From assembly GCF_001435895.1 (NCBI RefSeq), contig NZ_AZFZ01000011.1, forward strand, positions 1 through 62,232: a stretch of 62,232 bases of DNA. Reading direction: 5' to 3'. The notes under the pieces were generated by a model, which saw nothing but the letters and a program-made list of their open reading frames with translations, did not search any database and was not told the origin of the DNA. The translations under genes were made by a program, and so were the position numbers. The DNA comes from Lentilactobacillus parafarraginis DSM 18390 = JCM 14109 (lineage in GTDB: Bacteria; Bacillota; Bacilli; Lactobacillales; Lactobacillaceae). Shown here piece by piece: positions 1 through 10,714 of this stretch (its first letter is position 1; every line of letters begins with the position of its first letter).

Positions 1-237
1 CGCTTTTAGAGATCTCAAACAGTTTCTAACAAATTCGCCAACGGCACGCTCACTTTCGCCGCCCTGATAACCATCGGCAGTGTCAAAGAAATTAGCACCG
101 TGGTCGTAAGCAGCTGCAAGGGTGTCCATGGCGTCTTTGTGGTCAAATGGGGTGCCCCATTTACCGCCGAGCTGCCAAGTACCTAACGAAACTTCACTGA
201 TTGAAAAATTGGTTTTACCAAGTGTGCGATATTTCAT
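1..237 (-). CDS. Aldo/keto reductase, N-terminal part (runs off the window)
   Basis: The reverse strand encodes about 79 residues from an ATG at 237, preceded by an AGGAGG-type ribosome binding site near 250. The start MKYRTLGKT, the segment SEVSLGTWQLGG and the motif FDTADGYQGGESE are typical of the large aldo/keto reductase family (AKR, NADPH-dependent (beta/alpha)8 barrel), where Asp and Tyr of the DTAxxY-type motif belong to the catalytic tetrad. The gene continues left of the window, so the lysine, histidine and cofactor-binding C-terminus are not visible and the substrate cannot be told. It is divergent from the purine operon. Confidence 0.85.
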   Translation of the reverse strand, partial: MKYRTLGKTNFSISEVSLGTWQLGGKWGTPFDHKDAMDTLAAAYDHGANFFDTADGYQGGESERAVGEFVRNCLRSLKA

Positions 238-352
238 GAATATGATCCTCCTAAACATAGAAATAACTAACTAAATCATACCATCTTTACCAGCCGGTTT
301 CAGATGAATCAAATTTTGGGAATGGGAGTCGTCATTGGAAAGCTCCTGGTTT

Positions 353-365
353 AAATCCGAACAAT
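353..365 (+). promoter_or_regulatory. PurBox-like site (distal)
   Basis: Positions 353-365 match the Gram-positive PurR box consensus AWWWCCGAACWWT at every position. The site lies about 235 bp upstream of purE, further than usual, so it may help PurR loading or act on the divergent reductase gene. The match is visible in the sequence; the function is inferred from the PurR family. Confidence 0.55.
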
Positions 366-465
366 TAAAATAATGTTACAAAACACGGCTAGTAAAGGAC
401 AAACTATACATAAACAGTTTACTTTATTAGGAATAAATTGACAAATAAAGACATAGTTTTATGAC

Positions 466-493
466 AGATCCGAACGATTGGCATTCGGTATTC
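466..493. promoter_or_regulatory. PurBox-like inverted pair
   Basis: A CCGAAC core at 470-475 in an A/T-rich context is followed by an inverted ATTCGG core at 483-488. This resembles the paired inverted PurBoxes bound by PurR of Bacillus, but the two cores here are only 7 bp apart. It lies upstream of the purE promoter. Confidence 0.5.
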
Positions 494-516
494 TAAAACC
501 ATAAAATTACACCGTA

Positions 517-529
517 AAACCCGAACTAT
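517..529 (+). promoter_or_regulatory. PurBox-like site (promoter-proximal)
   Basis: The core CCGAAC at 521-526 with flanking AAAC and TAT matches 12 of 13 positions of the PurBox consensus. It ends 4 bp before the -35 hexamer of the purE promoter. That position suits an activator (as PurR in Lactococcus) or a PRPP-responsive repressor (as in Bacillus). Confidence 0.55.
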
Positions 530-533
530 CACG

Positions 534-562
534 TTGACATTTCAATCAATGTTAAGTATTAT
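534..562 (+). promoter_or_regulatory. purE promoter
   Basis: A perfect -35 TTGACA (534-539) and -10 TATTAT (557-562) are separated by exactly 17 bp. The predicted start near 569 leaves only about 30 nt of leader, too short for the purine riboswitch that precedes purE in Bacillus subtilis. Control is therefore probably at the upstream PurBoxes. Confidence 0.75.
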
Positions 563-598
563 TTAGACACTAAATAAATTCAAAGGTGAGTGATAAGG

Positions 599-1087
599 AT
601 GGCAGCAATCGTCGGCGTCGTCATGGGATCAATCTCGGATTGGCCAACAATGAAATTGGCGTGTGAACAGCTTGATAATTTAGGGATTTCCTATGAGAAG
701 CACGTCATTTCGGCACATAGAATGCCCGATGAGCTTCAGGCTTATGGCAAATCAGCACGTAATAAAGGGTTGAAAGTTGTCATTGCCGGTGCTGGCGGCG
801 CTGCTCATCTACCAGGGATGATTGCCGCAAATACGACGTTGCCAGTGATTGGGGTTCCGATTAAAACCCGAACATTAAACGGGGTTGATTCGTTACTCTC
901 AATTGTCCAGATGCCATTTGGCGCGCCGGTTGCCACTGTCAGCATTGGTGAATCGGGTGCCAAGAACGCCGCCTTATTAGCCGCTCAGATTTTGGGGACT
1001 GACGATAAAGCAATCCAACAAAAACTTTCGGATTTAAAACACGAACAACGAGTGGAGGCCAAAAACAGTGAGCAGCAATTTGATTAA
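599..1087 (+). CDS. purE: N5-carboxyaminoimidazole ribonucleotide mutase PurE
   Basis: PurE moves the carboxyl group of N5-CAIR to give CAIR in de novo purine synthesis, working directly after PurK. The 162-residue product has the class I features [11 protein letters not shown], the SAHRMP segment and the [10 protein letters not shown] loop. The ATG at 599 is preferred over the in-frame GTG at 590 because the AAGGTGA ribosome binding site (583-589) is correctly spaced for it and overlaps the GTG. It is the first gene of an eleven-gene pur operon and overlaps purK by 20 nt, so the two are probably translationally coupled. Confidence 0.96.
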   Translation: MAAIVGVVMGSISDWPTMKLACEQLDNLGISYEKHVISAHRMPDELQAYGKSARNKGLKVVIAGAGGAAHLPGMIAANTTLPVIGVPIKTRTLNGVDSLLSIVQMPFGAPVATVSIGESGAKNAALLAAQILGTDDKAIQQKLSDLKHEQRVEAKNSEQQFD

Positions 1088-2201
1088 GACAATTTTGCCA
1101 CCGGCAACCATCGGAATCGTTGGTGGCGGTCAGTTGGGTCAGATGATGGCCCTCATCGCCAAATCGATGGGCTATAAGGTTGGTATTCTTGATCCAACGC
1201 CCCATGCACCAGCTGGTCAGGTTGCTGATTTTCAAATCGTTGCCGAGTACGCCGACGTGAAGGCGCTGATGCAGCTAGCCGAAAAAAGTGATGTCTTAAC
1301 ATATGAGTTTGAAAATGTCGATGAGGGATCATTACTCAAGGCAAAGCAGGTGGCCGAGCTGCCCCAGGGAACCAACCTGCTGCACATAACCGGCGAACGC
1401 TTAAACGAAAAGAACTTCCTCAATGACGCCGGGATTCCAGTCACTAAATTCGCTGCCGTTAACGATGAGAAAACGATGCGGGCCGCCGTTGAAACCGTTG
1501 GCTATCCGGCAATTCTTAAGACGGTTTCCGGTGGTTACGACGGTCACGGCCAGATGGACATTAATAATTCTGCGGACGTTGCCAAAGCCGCCGAGCTATA
1601 TGACAAGACCCAGTGTATTTTGGAAGCTCGCCAAAAGTTCATTGCCGAAGCCTCGGTGATGGTCACTCGGGATGTCAACGGTAAGGTAGTGACCTTTCCG
1701 TTAGTTGAAAACCGTCATAAGAACCACATTCTTCACACCACCATTGCCCCGGGCCAGTTTGCGCCGGCAATTCACCAAAAGGCGCATCAATACGCAGAAA
1801 TTATTGCGAATAAGTTGAACCTTTACGGCGTCTTAGGAATTGAACTTTTCGTTCTTGATGACTCGCATTTGATGGTCAACGAACTCGCACCACGACCACA
1901 TAATTCAGGTCACTACACGATTGAAGCATGTAACATCTCCCAATTTGAAGCGCACATTCGAAGTATTTGTGGTTTGCCGATTCCACCGATTGTTCAAGAA
2001 AAACCGGCGGTCATGCGGAACTTATTGGGAACTGATTTAACCCTTGCCAGAAACTTATTGAAGGATCATCCGGAATGGCACTTCCACGACTATGGAAAGG
2101 CTGAAATCCGGCCGCAACGGAAAATGGGTCACGTCACGGTTTTAGGTGACGATATCGATGAATTGTTGAAATCAACTGCCATGTTAAAGGGAGAAAACTA
2201 A
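1068..2201 (+). CDS. purK: N5-carboxyaminoimidazole ribonucleotide synthase PurK
   Basis: PurK uses ATP and bicarbonate to carboxylate AIR to N5-CAIR, the substrate of PurE. The 377-residue protein begins with the ATP-grasp preATP fold motif [12 protein letters not shown], has the glycine-rich loop SGGYDGHGQ near residue 160 and the metal/phosphate segment [14 protein letters not shown]. The start is a GTG at 1068 with GGAGG just upstream inside purE. The stop is separated from purC by one base. Confidence 0.96.
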   Translation: MSSNLIKTILPPATIGIVGGGQLGQMMALIAKSMGYKVGILDPTPHAPAGQVADFQIVAEYADVKALMQLAEKSDVLTYEFENVDEGSLLKAKQVAELPQGTNLLHITGERLNEKNFLNDAGIPVTKFAAVNDEKTMRAAVETVGYPAILKTVSGGYDGHGQMDINNSADVAKAAELYDKTQCILEARQKFIAEASVMVTRDVNGKVVTFPLVENRHKNHILHTTIAPGQFAPAIHQKAHQYAEIIANKLNLYGVLGIELFVLDDSHLMVNELAPRPHNSGHYTIEACNISQFEAHIRSICGLPIPPIVQEKPAVMRNLLGTDLTLARNLLKDHPEWHFHDYGKAEIRPQRKMGHVTVLGDDIDELLKSTAMLKGEN

Positions 2202-2202
2202 A

Positions 2203-2943
2203 ATGACTGAAATTGCCGACATTGAAAAGAAAGATTTATTGTACAAGGGTAAGGCCAAGGAAATGTTCACCACCAATGATCCTGACATTATGTGGGTTCA
2301 TTACATGGATCAGGTAACCGCCTTTAACGGTAAGAAAAAAGTTCAGATGCAGGGCAAGGGCCAAACTAACTGTGAAATTTCATCACTGATTTTCACGGAT
2401 TTAGCCAAGCATGGGATTGAAAACCACTTTATCAAGCAGCTTGATTCCAATAATCAGCTGGTAAAGCGCGTTAAGATCATTCCACTGGAAACCGTCGTCC
2501 GCAACTTTGCGTCAGGCAGTTTTGAAAAGCGTTACGGCGTCAAGCACCTCATGAAGTTCGAAAAGCCCGTTACCGAGTTCTTCTATAAGAGTGATGAACT
2601 TGACGATCCGTTTATCAATGACTTCGATGCCGAAGCCCTCAACATCGCAACGGAAGCCCAAATGCAGAAAATTCGGGAAATCGCATTGAAGGTTAATGAT
2701 CGATTGAAAGAAATTTTTAACGATATGGACGTCGACCTGGTTGATTTCAAAGTTGAATTTGGGATCACCAATGATGGTCAGCTGCTCTTAGCTGATGAAA
2801 TTTCACCCGACAGCTGCCGGTTAGTTGATCGCAAGACCAAGAAGTCACTGGATAAGGATGTCTTTAGAAAGGGCCTCGGCGCTTTAGTTCCCGTTTATAA
2901 GGAATTGTTAGGCCGCCTGGAAAAAGTGGAGGATGTCAAATAA
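2203..2943 (+). CDS. purC: SAICAR synthase PurC
   Basis: PurC joins aspartate to CAIR with ATP to form SAICAR. The 246-residue protein carries the N-terminal signature LYKGKAKEMF, the central VVRNFASGSF segment that binds the nucleotide substrate, and the DEISPDSCRL motif near the C-terminus. Length and motifs are typical of the bacterial single-domain enzyme. Its stop overlaps the start of purS. Confidence 0.96.
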   Translation: MTEIADIEKKDLLYKGKAKEMFTTNDPDIMWVHYMDQVTAFNGKKKVQMQGKGQTNCEISSLIFTDLAKHGIENHFIKQLDSNNQLVKRVKIIPLETVVRNFASGSFEKRYGVKHLMKFEKPVTEFFYKSDELDDPFINDFDAEALNIATEAQMQKIREIALKVNDRLKEIFNDMDVDLVDFKVEFGITNDGQLLLADEISPDSCRLVDRKTKKSLDKDVFRKGLGALVPVYKELLGRLEKVEDVK

Positions 2944-3206
2944 TGGCACTTGTAAAAGTCTACGTTAACTATAAGAAATCAATTTTGAACCCGGAAGCCC
3001 AAGCCATTCAAAAAGCCCTCGGTCGATTAGGCTATGACAACATTGACGACCTGAAGCTTGGCAAGTACTTTGAAATCACCGTTAAAGACGGTGTCAGCCG
3101 GGCCGACCTGGACAAAGAAATTAACGAAATTTGTGACAAGATGCTCGCCAACTACAACATGGAAAATTACCACTACGAAATTGTTGAAACGGAGGCTGCC
3201 CAATGA
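2943..3206 (+). CDS. purS: FGAM synthase subunit PurS
   Basis: PurS is the small dimeric subunit that bridges PurQ and PurL in the three-part FGAM synthase of Gram-positive bacteria. The 87-residue length, the start [19 protein letters not shown] and the position directly before purQ identify it. It overlaps purC by one base and purQ by four, consistent with coupled translation of complex subunits. Confidence 0.95.
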   Translation: MALVKVYVNYKKSILNPEAQAIQKALGRLGYDNIDDLKLGKYFEITVKDGVSRADLDKEINEICDKMLANYNMENYHYEIVETEAAQ

Positions 3207-3889
3207 AATTTGCAATCCTTGCATTTCCCGGATCCAACTGTGAAATGGATCTGTACTATGCGATCCAGGATATTATGAATGAAGATGTCGAACTGGTTTC
3301 TTACAAGAATGATTCCCTAGACGGTTTTGATGCCGTCCTGATTCCTGGCGGCTTTTCTTACGGTGATTATCTTCGAAGCGGCGCAATTGCCCGCTTTTCA
3401 CCAATTATTCCGGCTTTGCAGGCATTCGCCAAGAGCGGCAAGCCGGTTCTGGGAATTTGCAACGGGTTCCAAATTTTAACCGAGGCTGGTCTGCTTCCGG
3501 GAAGCCTTCAGAAAAACGTTTCCGCTAAGTTCATCTGTGACACGGAGCCATTGGTGGTTAACAACGCGGATTCAATGTTCAGTTCAGAATTTAAATTAGC
3601 CCAAATCATCAACCTGCCAATTGCTCACGGTGATGGCAATTACTATTGCGATCAAGAAACGTTAAATGACCTCATTGCCAACGATCAGATTATTTTTAAA
3701 TATCGTAATAATCCCAATGGCAGTGTTGCCAACATTGCCGGGATCACCAATAAAGCTGGCAACGTCCTTGGCATGATGCCCCATCCTGAACGCGCAGTTG
3801 AAGACATCTTGGGATCCAGCGACGGCATCGGAATTTTTCAATCAATTGTCAACTATGCAAAAAGTCGAGAGGTAGTCACTCATGGATAA
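3203..3889 (+). CDS. purQ: FGAM synthase glutaminase subunit PurQ
   Basis: PurQ hydrolyses glutamine and passes ammonia to PurL. The 228-residue protein is a class I glutamine amidotransferase: the nucleophile Cys86 lies in LGICNGFQ, and the His-Glu pair is in the C-terminal PHPERAVE segment. The start [16 protein letters not shown] is the PurQ signature. It overlaps purL by 8 nt. Confidence 0.96.
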   Translation: MKFAILAFPGSNCEMDLYYAIQDIMNEDVELVSYKNDSLDGFDAVLIPGGFSYGDYLRSGAIARFSPIIPALQAFAKSGKPVLGICNGFQILTEAGLLPGSLQKNVSAKFICDTEPLVVNNADSMFSSEFKLAQIINLPIAHGDGNYYCDQETLNDLIANDQIIFKYRNNPNGSVANIAGITNKAGNVLGMMPHPERAVEDILGSSDGIGIFQSIVNYAKSREVVTHG

Positions 3890-6116
3890 GGTAATGAATC
3901 AAACAGCTGAACCAACGCCAGAACAAATTCAGGACCAAAAGATGTACCAATCAATGGGCCTCTCGGATCATGAATATCATCTGATTAAGGATGACGTCCT
4001 TCACCGACTGCCTAATTACACCGAAGTTGGCTTGTTCTCCGGAATGTGGAGTGAACATTGTTCTTACAAGAACTCAAAGCCGGTCTTAAAAAAGTTTTAC
4101 ACCAAGGGCGAACACGTTGTGAAGGGCCCTGGTGAAGGTGCCGGTATTATTGATATTGGTGATAACCAAGGCGTTGTTTTTAAAGCCGAAAGTCATAATC
4201 ATCCTTCAGCCGTTGAACCCTTCCAAGGGGCAACAACCGGCGTTGGCGGCATTCTTCGGGACATCTTCTCGATGGGTGCCCGGCCGATTGCCAGCTTGGA
4301 TAGTCTAAGATTCGCTGAACCCAAGACCGATGAAGATCGATATTTTATTTCTCAGATTGTTGCTGGAATCAGTTCCTATGGTAATTGTATCGGCGTGCCA
4401 ACCGTTGGTGGGGATACGGTGTTCGACGATGCTTACAAGCACAATCCGTTAGTAAACGTGATGTGTGTTGGCCTGATGGATCTCGATAAAATTGAAGTTG
4501 GTGCCGCTGCCGGCGTTGGCAATAGCATTGTCTATGTTGGTGCCAAGACTGGTCGTGATGGCATTAACGGTGCGTCGTTTGCCTCATTCCAATTTGATTC
4601 AGAGCACGAAAGTCAACGGTCCGCCGTTCAAGTTGGGGATCCGTTCACCGAAAAACTGGTCATGGAAGCCTGCCTCGACGTCATTAATAATCATGCGGCG
4701 GCCCTTGTTGGGATTCAAGACATGGGCGCTGCCGGGTTGGTGTCATCTTCCGCTGAAATGGGCTCAAAGGCCGGCGGTAACGGCATGGTCCTTGACCTTG
4801 ATCTCGTTCCGCAACGGGAAGCCAACATGACACCGTTTGAATTAATGCTATCTGAATCCCAAGAAAGAATGCTTCTCTGTGTTAAAGCCGGTCATGAAGA
4901 TGAAGTTCTTCAAGTCTTTGCTGACCATGGCGTTGACGCCGTGGTGATTGGCCACGTCACTGATGGCGATCATTATAAACTTCTTCACCACGGTGAAGTT
5001 GTGGCTGACGTGCCGGTTGATTCACTGGCATCACAAGCGCCGGTTTATCACCGCGAATCAGCCGTTCCGGAACATTTGAAGAACGTTGAAAAGACCCAGT
5101 ACCAACCACATATTAGCAATCCAACGGAAACGTTGAAGCAGATGCTGACCCAGTTGACCATTGCGTCAAAGGAAAGTATTTACAACACATATGATACCCA
5201 AGTTCAGACCAACACCGTTGTCGCACCGGGATCTGACGCCGCCGTTGCCCGGGTTCGCCATCACGATAAGGCACTGGCCATCACAACTGATGTAAACGGT
5301 CGTTATCTCTATTTGAACCCCCGGGTTGGCGGTCAAATGGCCGTTGCCGAAGCTGCCAGAAACATCGTGGCTTCCGGTGCCGTTCCGCTGGGAATCACCG
5401 ATTGTCTCAACTTTGGTAATCCGGAAAAGCCTGATCAATTTTACGAGTTGGATCAAGCAGCTATGGGGATGAGTGACGCGTGCGAAAAATTCAACGCCCC
5501 GGTTATCTCAGGAAACGTTTCCTTAAATAATGAATATGATAACGTGCCAATTTATCCGACACCGATGGTTGGCATGGTCGGGCTCATTAAGGGCTTGAAA
5601 CACGTGACCACCCAAGACTTTAAGCAAGCTGGCGACTTGGTATACGTTGTCGGTAAGACGGAAGATGGCTTTAACGGGTCTCAAATCCAAAAGATGCAGA
5701 CCGGTAATATTTCTGGCCAGTTATTCGACTTTGATTTGGACTACGAAGCCCAAATTCAAAAATTGATCACCGACGCAATCTATCAAGACTTGATTGCCAG
5801 CGCCCATGATATTTCAGAAGGTGGCTTAATCACGGCGATTGCCGAAGCCACATTTGGCCATCAACTAGGCGTTAACTTATCAAGTAAATTAACTGTTGAT
5901 CAGTTCTTCTCAGAAAGCCAGTCCCGGTTCGTTGTCTCGGTGGCACCAGAGAACCAAGCCGCTTTTGAAAAACTTGTTGGGAATCACGCTGAACGACTTG
6001 GAAAAGTAACCGACGATAATCATTTGTTCGTATCCGCCACTAACGGGTACTTTGATATTGATGTTGACGAGGCATTTAACCTTTGGAAGGGAGCATTGCC
6101 ATGCAGTCTGAAGTAA
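3882..6116 (+). CDS. purL: FGAM synthase large subunit PurL (small-PurL type)
   Basis: PurL converts FGAR to FGAM with ATP and ammonia from PurQ. At 744 residues it is the short form that needs PurS and PurQ. Visible features are [14 protein letters not shown] near residue 55, [17 protein letters not shown], the GDTVFDDAY region, and a second PurM-like half with NVSLNNEY and [17 protein letters not shown] ribosome binding site precedes the ATG, inside purQ. The 3' end overlaps the translational start region of purF. Confidence 0.96.
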   Translation: MDKVMNQTAEPTPEQIQDQKMYQSMGLSDHEYHLIKDDVLHRLPNYTEVGLFSGMWSEHCSYKNSKPVLKKFYTKGEHVVKGPGEGAGIIDIGDNQGVVFKAESHNHPSAVEPFQGATTGVGGILRDIFSMGARPIASLDSLRFAEPKTDEDRYFISQIVAGISSYGNCIGVPTVGGDTVFDDAYKHNPLVNVMCVGLMDLDKIEVGAAAGVGNSIVYVGAKTGRDGINGASFASFQFDSEHESQRSAVQVGDPFTEKLVMEACLDVINNHAAALVGIQDMGAAGLVSSSAEMGSKAGGNGMVLDLDLVPQREANMTPFELMLSESQERMLLCVKAGHEDEVLQVFADHGVDAVVIGHVTDGDHYKLLHHGEVVADVPVDSLASQAPVYHRESAVPEHLKNVEKTQYQPHISNPTETLKQMLTQLTIASKESIYNTYDTQVQTNTVVAPGSDAAVARVRHHDKALAITTDVNGRYLYLNPRVGGQMAVAEAARNIVASGAVPLGITDCLNFGNPEKPDQFYELDQAAMGMSDACEKFNAPVISGNVSLNNEYDNVPIYPTPMVGMVGLIKGLKHVTTQDFKQAGDLVYVVGKTEDGFNGSQIQKMQTGNISGQLFDFDLDYEAQIQKLITDAIYQDLIASAHDISEGGLITAIAEATFGHQLGVNLSSKLTVDQFFSESQSRFVVSVAPENQAAFEKLVGNHAERLGKVTDDNHLFVSATNGYFDIDVDEAFNLWKGALPCSLK

Positions 6117-7543
6117 AGAGTTTAAATGAAGAGTGCGGAATTTTTGGCGTTTGGGGAACTCCGGATGCCGCAAAATTAACCTACATTGGGTTATTTGCCC
6201 TTCAACACCGTGGCCAGGAAGGCGCCGGAATTACGGTTAATGAAAATGGCCATCTTCAGACAAAACGCGGCTTTGGCTTATTGACCGATGTCTTTGATTC
6301 ACCAAGTGCCGTGGATGAAATGACCGGGACCGCCGCAATCGGGCATGTTCGTTACTCAACTGCCGGCAGTAATTTGTTGGAAAATATTCAACCACTGCCA
6401 TTTAACTTCAGTGATACGCAGTTTGCGCTTGCACATAACGGAAATTTGACTAATGCGATTTCGATTCGAAAGAACCTTGAGGACCGGGGTGCCATTTACC
6501 ATTCAAGTTCGGATACTGAGAACCTGATGCATCTGATTCGGTTAAGTCGAGAAGACAACCTCGATGATCAGATGAAGGAAGCTTTAAATATTATCAAGGG
6601 CGGGTTTGCCTACCTGGTTATTACCAAGGATCGGTTGTACGCCGCCCTTGATCCCAACGGTTTTCGGCCATTGGTTGTGGGCCAGCTGCCAAATGGTGCT
6701 TACGTTGTCTGCAGCGAAACTTGTGCGCTGGATGCCGTTGGCGCAACGTTTAAATTTGATGTTCAGCCAGGCCAGCTGATTAAGATTGACGACTCGGGAA
6801 TTGCCGTTGATCAGTACACCAACGATACCCAATTATCGATTTGCTCGATGGAATTCATTTATTTTGCCCGTCCCGATTCCGATATTTACGGGGTCAACGT
6901 TCACTCTGCTCGTAAGCGGATGGGCGCTCGCTTGGCAGCGGAACAGCCGGTTGAAAATGCGGACATTGTGACTGGGGTGCCTAATTCCTCGTTATCGGCA
7001 GCTATGGGTTATGCCGAGGCATCCGGGCTTCCTTATGAAATGGGACTTGTTAAAAATCAATATTCAGCCCGAACCTTTATCGAACCAACCCAAGAATTAC
7101 GAGAACAGGGCGTTAACATGAAGCTCTCAGCCGTTAAAGGCGTTGTTCGCGGCAAAAATGTTGTTTTGGTTGATGATTCAATCGTTCGTGGCACGACCAG
7201 TCGACGGATTGTCAAACTTTTGAAGGACGCAGGCGCGGCTTCGGTTCATCTTCGGATTGCTTCCCCGCCACTTCGTTACCCATGCTTCTACGGGATTGAC
7301 ATTCAACACGTTCGGGAATTAATTGCCGCTAATAAGACAATTGAACAAATGCGCGAGATCTTCGGGGCTGATTCACTTGGATTCTTGAGTGTGCAGGGAG
7401 TGATCGATTCCGTCAACCTAAAGACCGATGCGCCTAACAAAGGCTTGTGTGTCGCTTACTTTGACGGTAAGTATCCTACACCGCTGTACGACTATGAAGA
7501 AGAGTACGATCGTGATCAAGCCCAACTACAACAAATGAGATGA
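6101..7543 (+). CDS. purF: Glutamine PRPP amidotransferase PurF
   Basis: PurF makes phosphoribosylamine from PRPP and glutamine, the committed step of purine synthesis. ATG 6101 is chosen over the in-frame TTG at 6083 because it follows the ribosome binding site GGAAGGGAG (6085-6093). The 480-residue protein has an 11-residue propeptide before Cys12 ([10 protein letters not shown]), the Ntn nucleophile, and the PRPP loop [13 protein letters not shown]. The first three cysteines that bind the 4Fe-4S cluster in Bacillus PurF seem present ([19 protein letters not shown]), but the fourth, in the usual CxxC, is Tyr453. Confidence 0.95.
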   Translation: MQSEVKSLNEECGIFGVWGTPDAAKLTYIGLFALQHRGQEGAGITVNENGHLQTKRGFGLLTDVFDSPSAVDEMTGTAAIGHVRYSTAGSNLLENIQPLPFNFSDTQFALAHNGNLTNAISIRKNLEDRGAIYHSSSDTENLMHLIRLSREDNLDDQMKEALNIIKGGFAYLVITKDRLYAALDPNGFRPLVVGQLPNGAYVVCSETCALDAVGATFKFDVQPGQLIKIDDSGIAVDQYTNDTQLSICSMEFIYFARPDSDIYGVNVHSARKRMGARLAAEQPVENADIVTGVPNSSLSAAMGYAEASGLPYEMGLVKNQYSARTFIEPTQELREQGVNMKLSAVKGVVRGKNVVLVDDSIVRGTTSRRIVKLLKDAGAASVHLRIASPPLRYPCFYGIDIQHVRELIAANKTIEQMREIFGADSLGFLSVQGVIDSVNLKTDAPNKGLCVAYFDGKYPTPLYDYEEEYDRDQAQLQQMR

Positions 7544-7552
7544 GGTAATTTG

Positions 7553-8563
7553 ATGGACGCCTACAAAAAGGCCGGTGTTGACATTGAGGCCGGCTACAAG
7601 TTAGTGGATGAAATTAAGAGCTTATCAAAAAATAATGCCTTGGGATCATTTGGGGGCCTCTTCCCATTAGCTTTAGGAAAGTACAAAAATCCGGTTTTGG
7701 TTTCCGGAACTGACGGGGTTGGCACCAAGTTATTAATCGCAACCCAATCAGGAATTCACAACACCATTGGGATTGATCTAGTCGCAATGTGTGTGAACGA
7801 TATATTAGCTCAGGGGGCCAAACCCTTGTTTTTCCTGGATTATTTGGGAATTGGTCATCTTGATCAAGCTCAGGCCAAAGAAATTTTGACGGGAGTTGTT
7901 GACGGGGTGGATCAAGCTGATGCCAAATTAGTTGGCGGTGAGACTGCCGAAATGCCCGATATGTATGATCATGGTCACTATGACATGGCTGGCTTTGCGG
8001 TCGGAATTGCCGACGCGGACGACTTATTAAAGCCTGAAAGCCTCAAGAAAGGTGATGTGTTGCTGGGACTTGCTTCCAACGGCCTTCATTCCAACGGATT
8101 TAGCCTGGTTCGCGACATCCTGTTTAAACAAAACGATTATCAGCTGAGCGATCGTCTGCCGGGCTGTGAGCTGGACATCGCCCATGAGCTGTTGCGGCCA
8201 ACCAAGATTTACGTTAAGTCAGTGTTGCCGTTGGTTGAGAAAAAGTTGATTCAAGGGATTGCTCACATTACTGGCGGCGGACTGATTGAGAACGTTGCTC
8301 GGATTCTCCCGGCTGGCTTATCGGCAGAATTTCACTTAAACAGCTGGCAGATTCCCGCAGTGATGACCGACCTTCAATCAATCGGCCATTTATCCCTTGC
8401 GGATATGGAAAACACCTTTAATTTGGGTCTCGGCATGGTATTGGCTGTTCGCCAAGAAGACGCTGCCAAGGTCAAGTCGGCACTGGAGAATGCTGGCGAG
8501 ACAGTTTATCAAGTTGGCCAGTTAATTGCCGGCGATAAAAAAGTCATCATTCGAGAGGATTAG
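7553..8563 (+). CDS. purM: AIR synthase PurM
   Basis: PurM closes the imidazole ring, converting FGAM to AIR with ATP. The 336-residue protein shows NALGSFGGLFPL, the VSGTDGVGTKL loop, GETAEMPDMY and the C-terminal HITGGGLIENV segment. ATG 7553 follows TGAGG with normal spacing and is preferred to the TTG just before it. It sits 9 bp after purF and 2 bp before purN. Confidence 0.96.
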   Translation: MDAYKKAGVDIEAGYKLVDEIKSLSKNNALGSFGGLFPLALGKYKNPVLVSGTDGVGTKLLIATQSGIHNTIGIDLVAMCVNDILAQGAKPLFFLDYLGIGHLDQAQAKEILTGVVDGVDQADAKLVGGETAEMPDMYDHGHYDMAGFAVGIADADDLLKPESLKKGDVLLGLASNGLHSNGFSLVRDILFKQNDYQLSDRLPGCELDIAHELLRPTKIYVKSVLPLVEKKLIQGIAHITGGGLIENVARILPAGLSAEFHLNSWQIPAVMTDLQSIGHLSLADMENTFNLGLGMVLAVRQEDAAKVKSALENAGETVYQVGQLIAGDKKVIIRED

Positions 8564-8565
8564 GT

Positions 8566-9153
8566 ATGAACTCAGACGTTAAGAACATTGCAATATTTGC
8601 TTCGGGAGAGGGGACTAATTTTACGGCTCTCTGTGATTCCTTCCGAAAAGAAAAGCTGCCAATCAACGTGAAACTGTTGGTTTGTGATCATCGCAACGCC
8701 AATGTGTTAAATCGCGCGAAGAAGGAAGACGTGCCGACATTTGTCATTAACTTTAAGGATTACCCTGACAAAGCCGCCGCGGAGACGGTCATTGCCAAAA
8801 AGTTGGCTGAGACCGGCATTGACTTCATTCTGTTGGCTGGCTATATGCGGATCATTGGCCCAACCTTATTGGCTAAGTATGAGGGCAAAATCATCAACAT
8901 TCATCCGGCTCTCCTACCGAAATTCCCAGGGCGTCACGGGATTGAAGACGCTTATCAGGCGGGTGTCGACGAGACGGGTGTCACCATTCACTGGGTCGAT
9001 TCAGGCATCGATTCTGGCAAGGTGATTGCCCAGCGAGCCGTTCCGATTTATAAGGATGACAAATTAAGTGAACTTGAAACGCGAATTCATGCGACTGAAC
9101 ACAAATTATATCCAGAAGTCGTGAAGCAATTATTAGAAAGAGGAGAAATGTAA
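8566..9153 (+). CDS. purN: Phosphoribosylglycinamide formyltransferase PurN
   Basis: PurN transfers a formyl group from 10-formyl-THF to GAR. The 195-residue product has the start [13 protein letters not shown], the AGYMRIIGP substrate segment, and the catalytic [13 protein letters not shown] motif (Asn-His) with the downstream Asp in [10 protein letters not shown]. No formate-dependent PurT is seen in the window, so this is the visible GAR formylation route. It ends on the first base of the purH start. Confidence 0.96.
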   Translation: MNSDVKNIAIFASGEGTNFTALCDSFRKEKLPINVKLLVCDHRNANVLNRAKKEDVPTFVINFKDYPDKAAAETVIAKKLAETGIDFILLAGYMRIIGPTLLAKYEGKIINIHPALLPKFPGRHGIEDAYQAGVDETGVTIHWVDSGIDSGKVIAQRAVPIYKDDKLSELETRIHATEHKLYPEVVKQLLERGEM

Positions 9154-10682
9154 TGGCTAGAAGAGCTCTGTTAAGTGTTTCTGATAAAACGAATTTGGTT
9201 GAATTTGCAAAACAATTAAAGGATCTGGATTTTGAAATTGTTTCAACTGGCGGAACCAAGAAGGCTTTGGAAGCTGGCGGCGTCGATGTTACCGGTGTTG
9301 AAGAAGTCACTGGCTTTCCCGAAATGCTGGATGGTCGGGTTAAGACCCTCCACCCAAAGATCCATGCCGGCCTATTGGCTAAGCGGGATAATCCGGATCA
9401 TATGAAACAATTGAAAGATGCCGGCATTACCCCCATTGATTTGGTTGCCGTTAATTTGTATCCTTTCAAGCAAACCATTGAGAAACCAGAAACCACAGAG
9501 GCCCAAGCAATTGAGCAGATTGATATTGGTGGCCCATCGATGCTGCGGGCAGCCGCTAAGAACTTTGCCGGCGTGCTGACAGTTGTTGACCCGGCTGATT
9601 ATCAACCAGTGATTGATGCCTTAAAGAACCAGACGGATGACGAGAAGTTTCGCAAGCATTTAGCAGCCAAAGTGTTCAGACACACCGCTGCTTATGATGC
9701 GATTATTTCCAATTACTTAACCGAAGAAGAATTTCCAGAAAAATTAACCCTCACATATGAGAAACAACAAAGTCTCCGTTACGGTGAAAATAGCCATCAA
9801 AAGGCCGCTTTCTACCGGAAGGCCCTCCCTTCAAAGCTCACCATCATCCCCAACCAGCTTCACGGAAAGGAACTTTCCTACAACAACATTAAGGATGCCA
9901 ACGCTGCCCTGAATATGGTTGCTGAATTTGATCAACCGACCGTTATTGCCATGAAGCACATGAATCCATGTGGCGTTGGTGTGGCCGATACGATTGAAAA
10001 GGCTTGGGATGAAGCCTACGAATCAGATCCAATGTCCATCTTTGGTGGGATCATTGCCGTTAACCGGGAAATTGACGCGGCAACCGCTGAAAAGATGCAC
10101 AAAATCTTCTTGGAAATCGTGATTGCCCCATCATTCTCTGATGAAGCCTTCGAGATCCTGTCTAAGAAGAAGAACATCCGCTTGCTTAAAGCTGACTTGA
10201 GCCATCGTGATCAACCAGACCGCTTTGAAGAAATCACCGTTAGTGGCGGGATGCTCATTCAGGAAAGTGACCATCAAATCGATCAGATTCCTGATTTCAA
10301 GGTCGTTACCAAAGTCCAGCCAACTGAACAGCAGCTTAAAGCTCTTCAATTTGGCCAACACGTTGTTAAGCACGTTAAGAGCAACGCCGTTGTTGTCACC
10401 ACCGATAGTAAGACCTTGGGGGTTGGCATGGGTCAGCCTAACCGAATTGATTCAGCAAAGATTGCCATTCAAAAGGCCATGCCAAAGGATGGGTACGAGA
10501 ATGCCATTATGGCTTCGGATGCCTTCTTCCCAATGGATGACTGTGTAGAATACGCCGCAAAGCATGACATTAAGGCGATTATCCAACCAGGTGGCAGTAT
10601 CAAGGACAAGGATTCCATTGCAATGGCTGATAAATTCGGAATTGCGATGGTCATGACCGGTGTTCGTCACTTCAGACATTAA
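9153..10682 (+). CDS. purH: Bifunctional AICAR formyltransferase / IMP cyclohydrolase PurH
   Basis: PurH carries out the last two steps to IMP. The 509-residue protein has the N-terminal IMP cyclohydrolase fold (about 1-145, with [15 protein letters not shown] and STGGTKKAL) and the C-terminal transformylase domain with LRYGENSHQ and the KHMNPCGVG motif that holds catalytic Lys-His. An AGAGGAG ribosome binding site at the end of purN serves the ATG. A 32-bp gap separates it from purD. Confidence 0.96.
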   Translation: MARRALLSVSDKTNLVEFAKQLKDLDFEIVSTGGTKKALEAGGVDVTGVEEVTGFPEMLDGRVKTLHPKIHAGLLAKRDNPDHMKQLKDAGITPIDLVAVNLYPFKQTIEKPETTEAQAIEQIDIGGPSMLRAAAKNFAGVLTVVDPADYQPVIDALKNQTDDEKFRKHLAAKVFRHTAAYDAIISNYLTEEEFPEKLTLTYEKQQSLRYGENSHQKAAFYRKALPSKLTIIPNQLHGKELSYNNIKDANAALNMVAEFDQPTVIAMKHMNPCGVGVADTIEKAWDEAYESDPMSIFGGIIAVNREIDAATAEKMHKIFLEIVIAPSFSDEAFEILSKKKNIRLLKADLSHRDQPDRFEEITVSGGMLIQESDHQIDQIPDFKVVTKVQPTEQQLKALQFGQHVVKHVKSNAVVVTTDSKTLGVGMGQPNRIDSAKIAIQKAMPKDGYENAIMASDAFFPMDDCVEYAAKHDIKAIIQPGGSIKDKDSIAMADKFGIAMVMTGVRHFRH

Positions 10683-10714
10683 AACAACGAATTAAGCAGA
10701 GGAGGAAAATCAAA

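Noticed and set aside
562-598. Purine riboswitch before purE
   Set aside because: The predicted leader is about 30 nt and cannot hold the three-stem aptamer.
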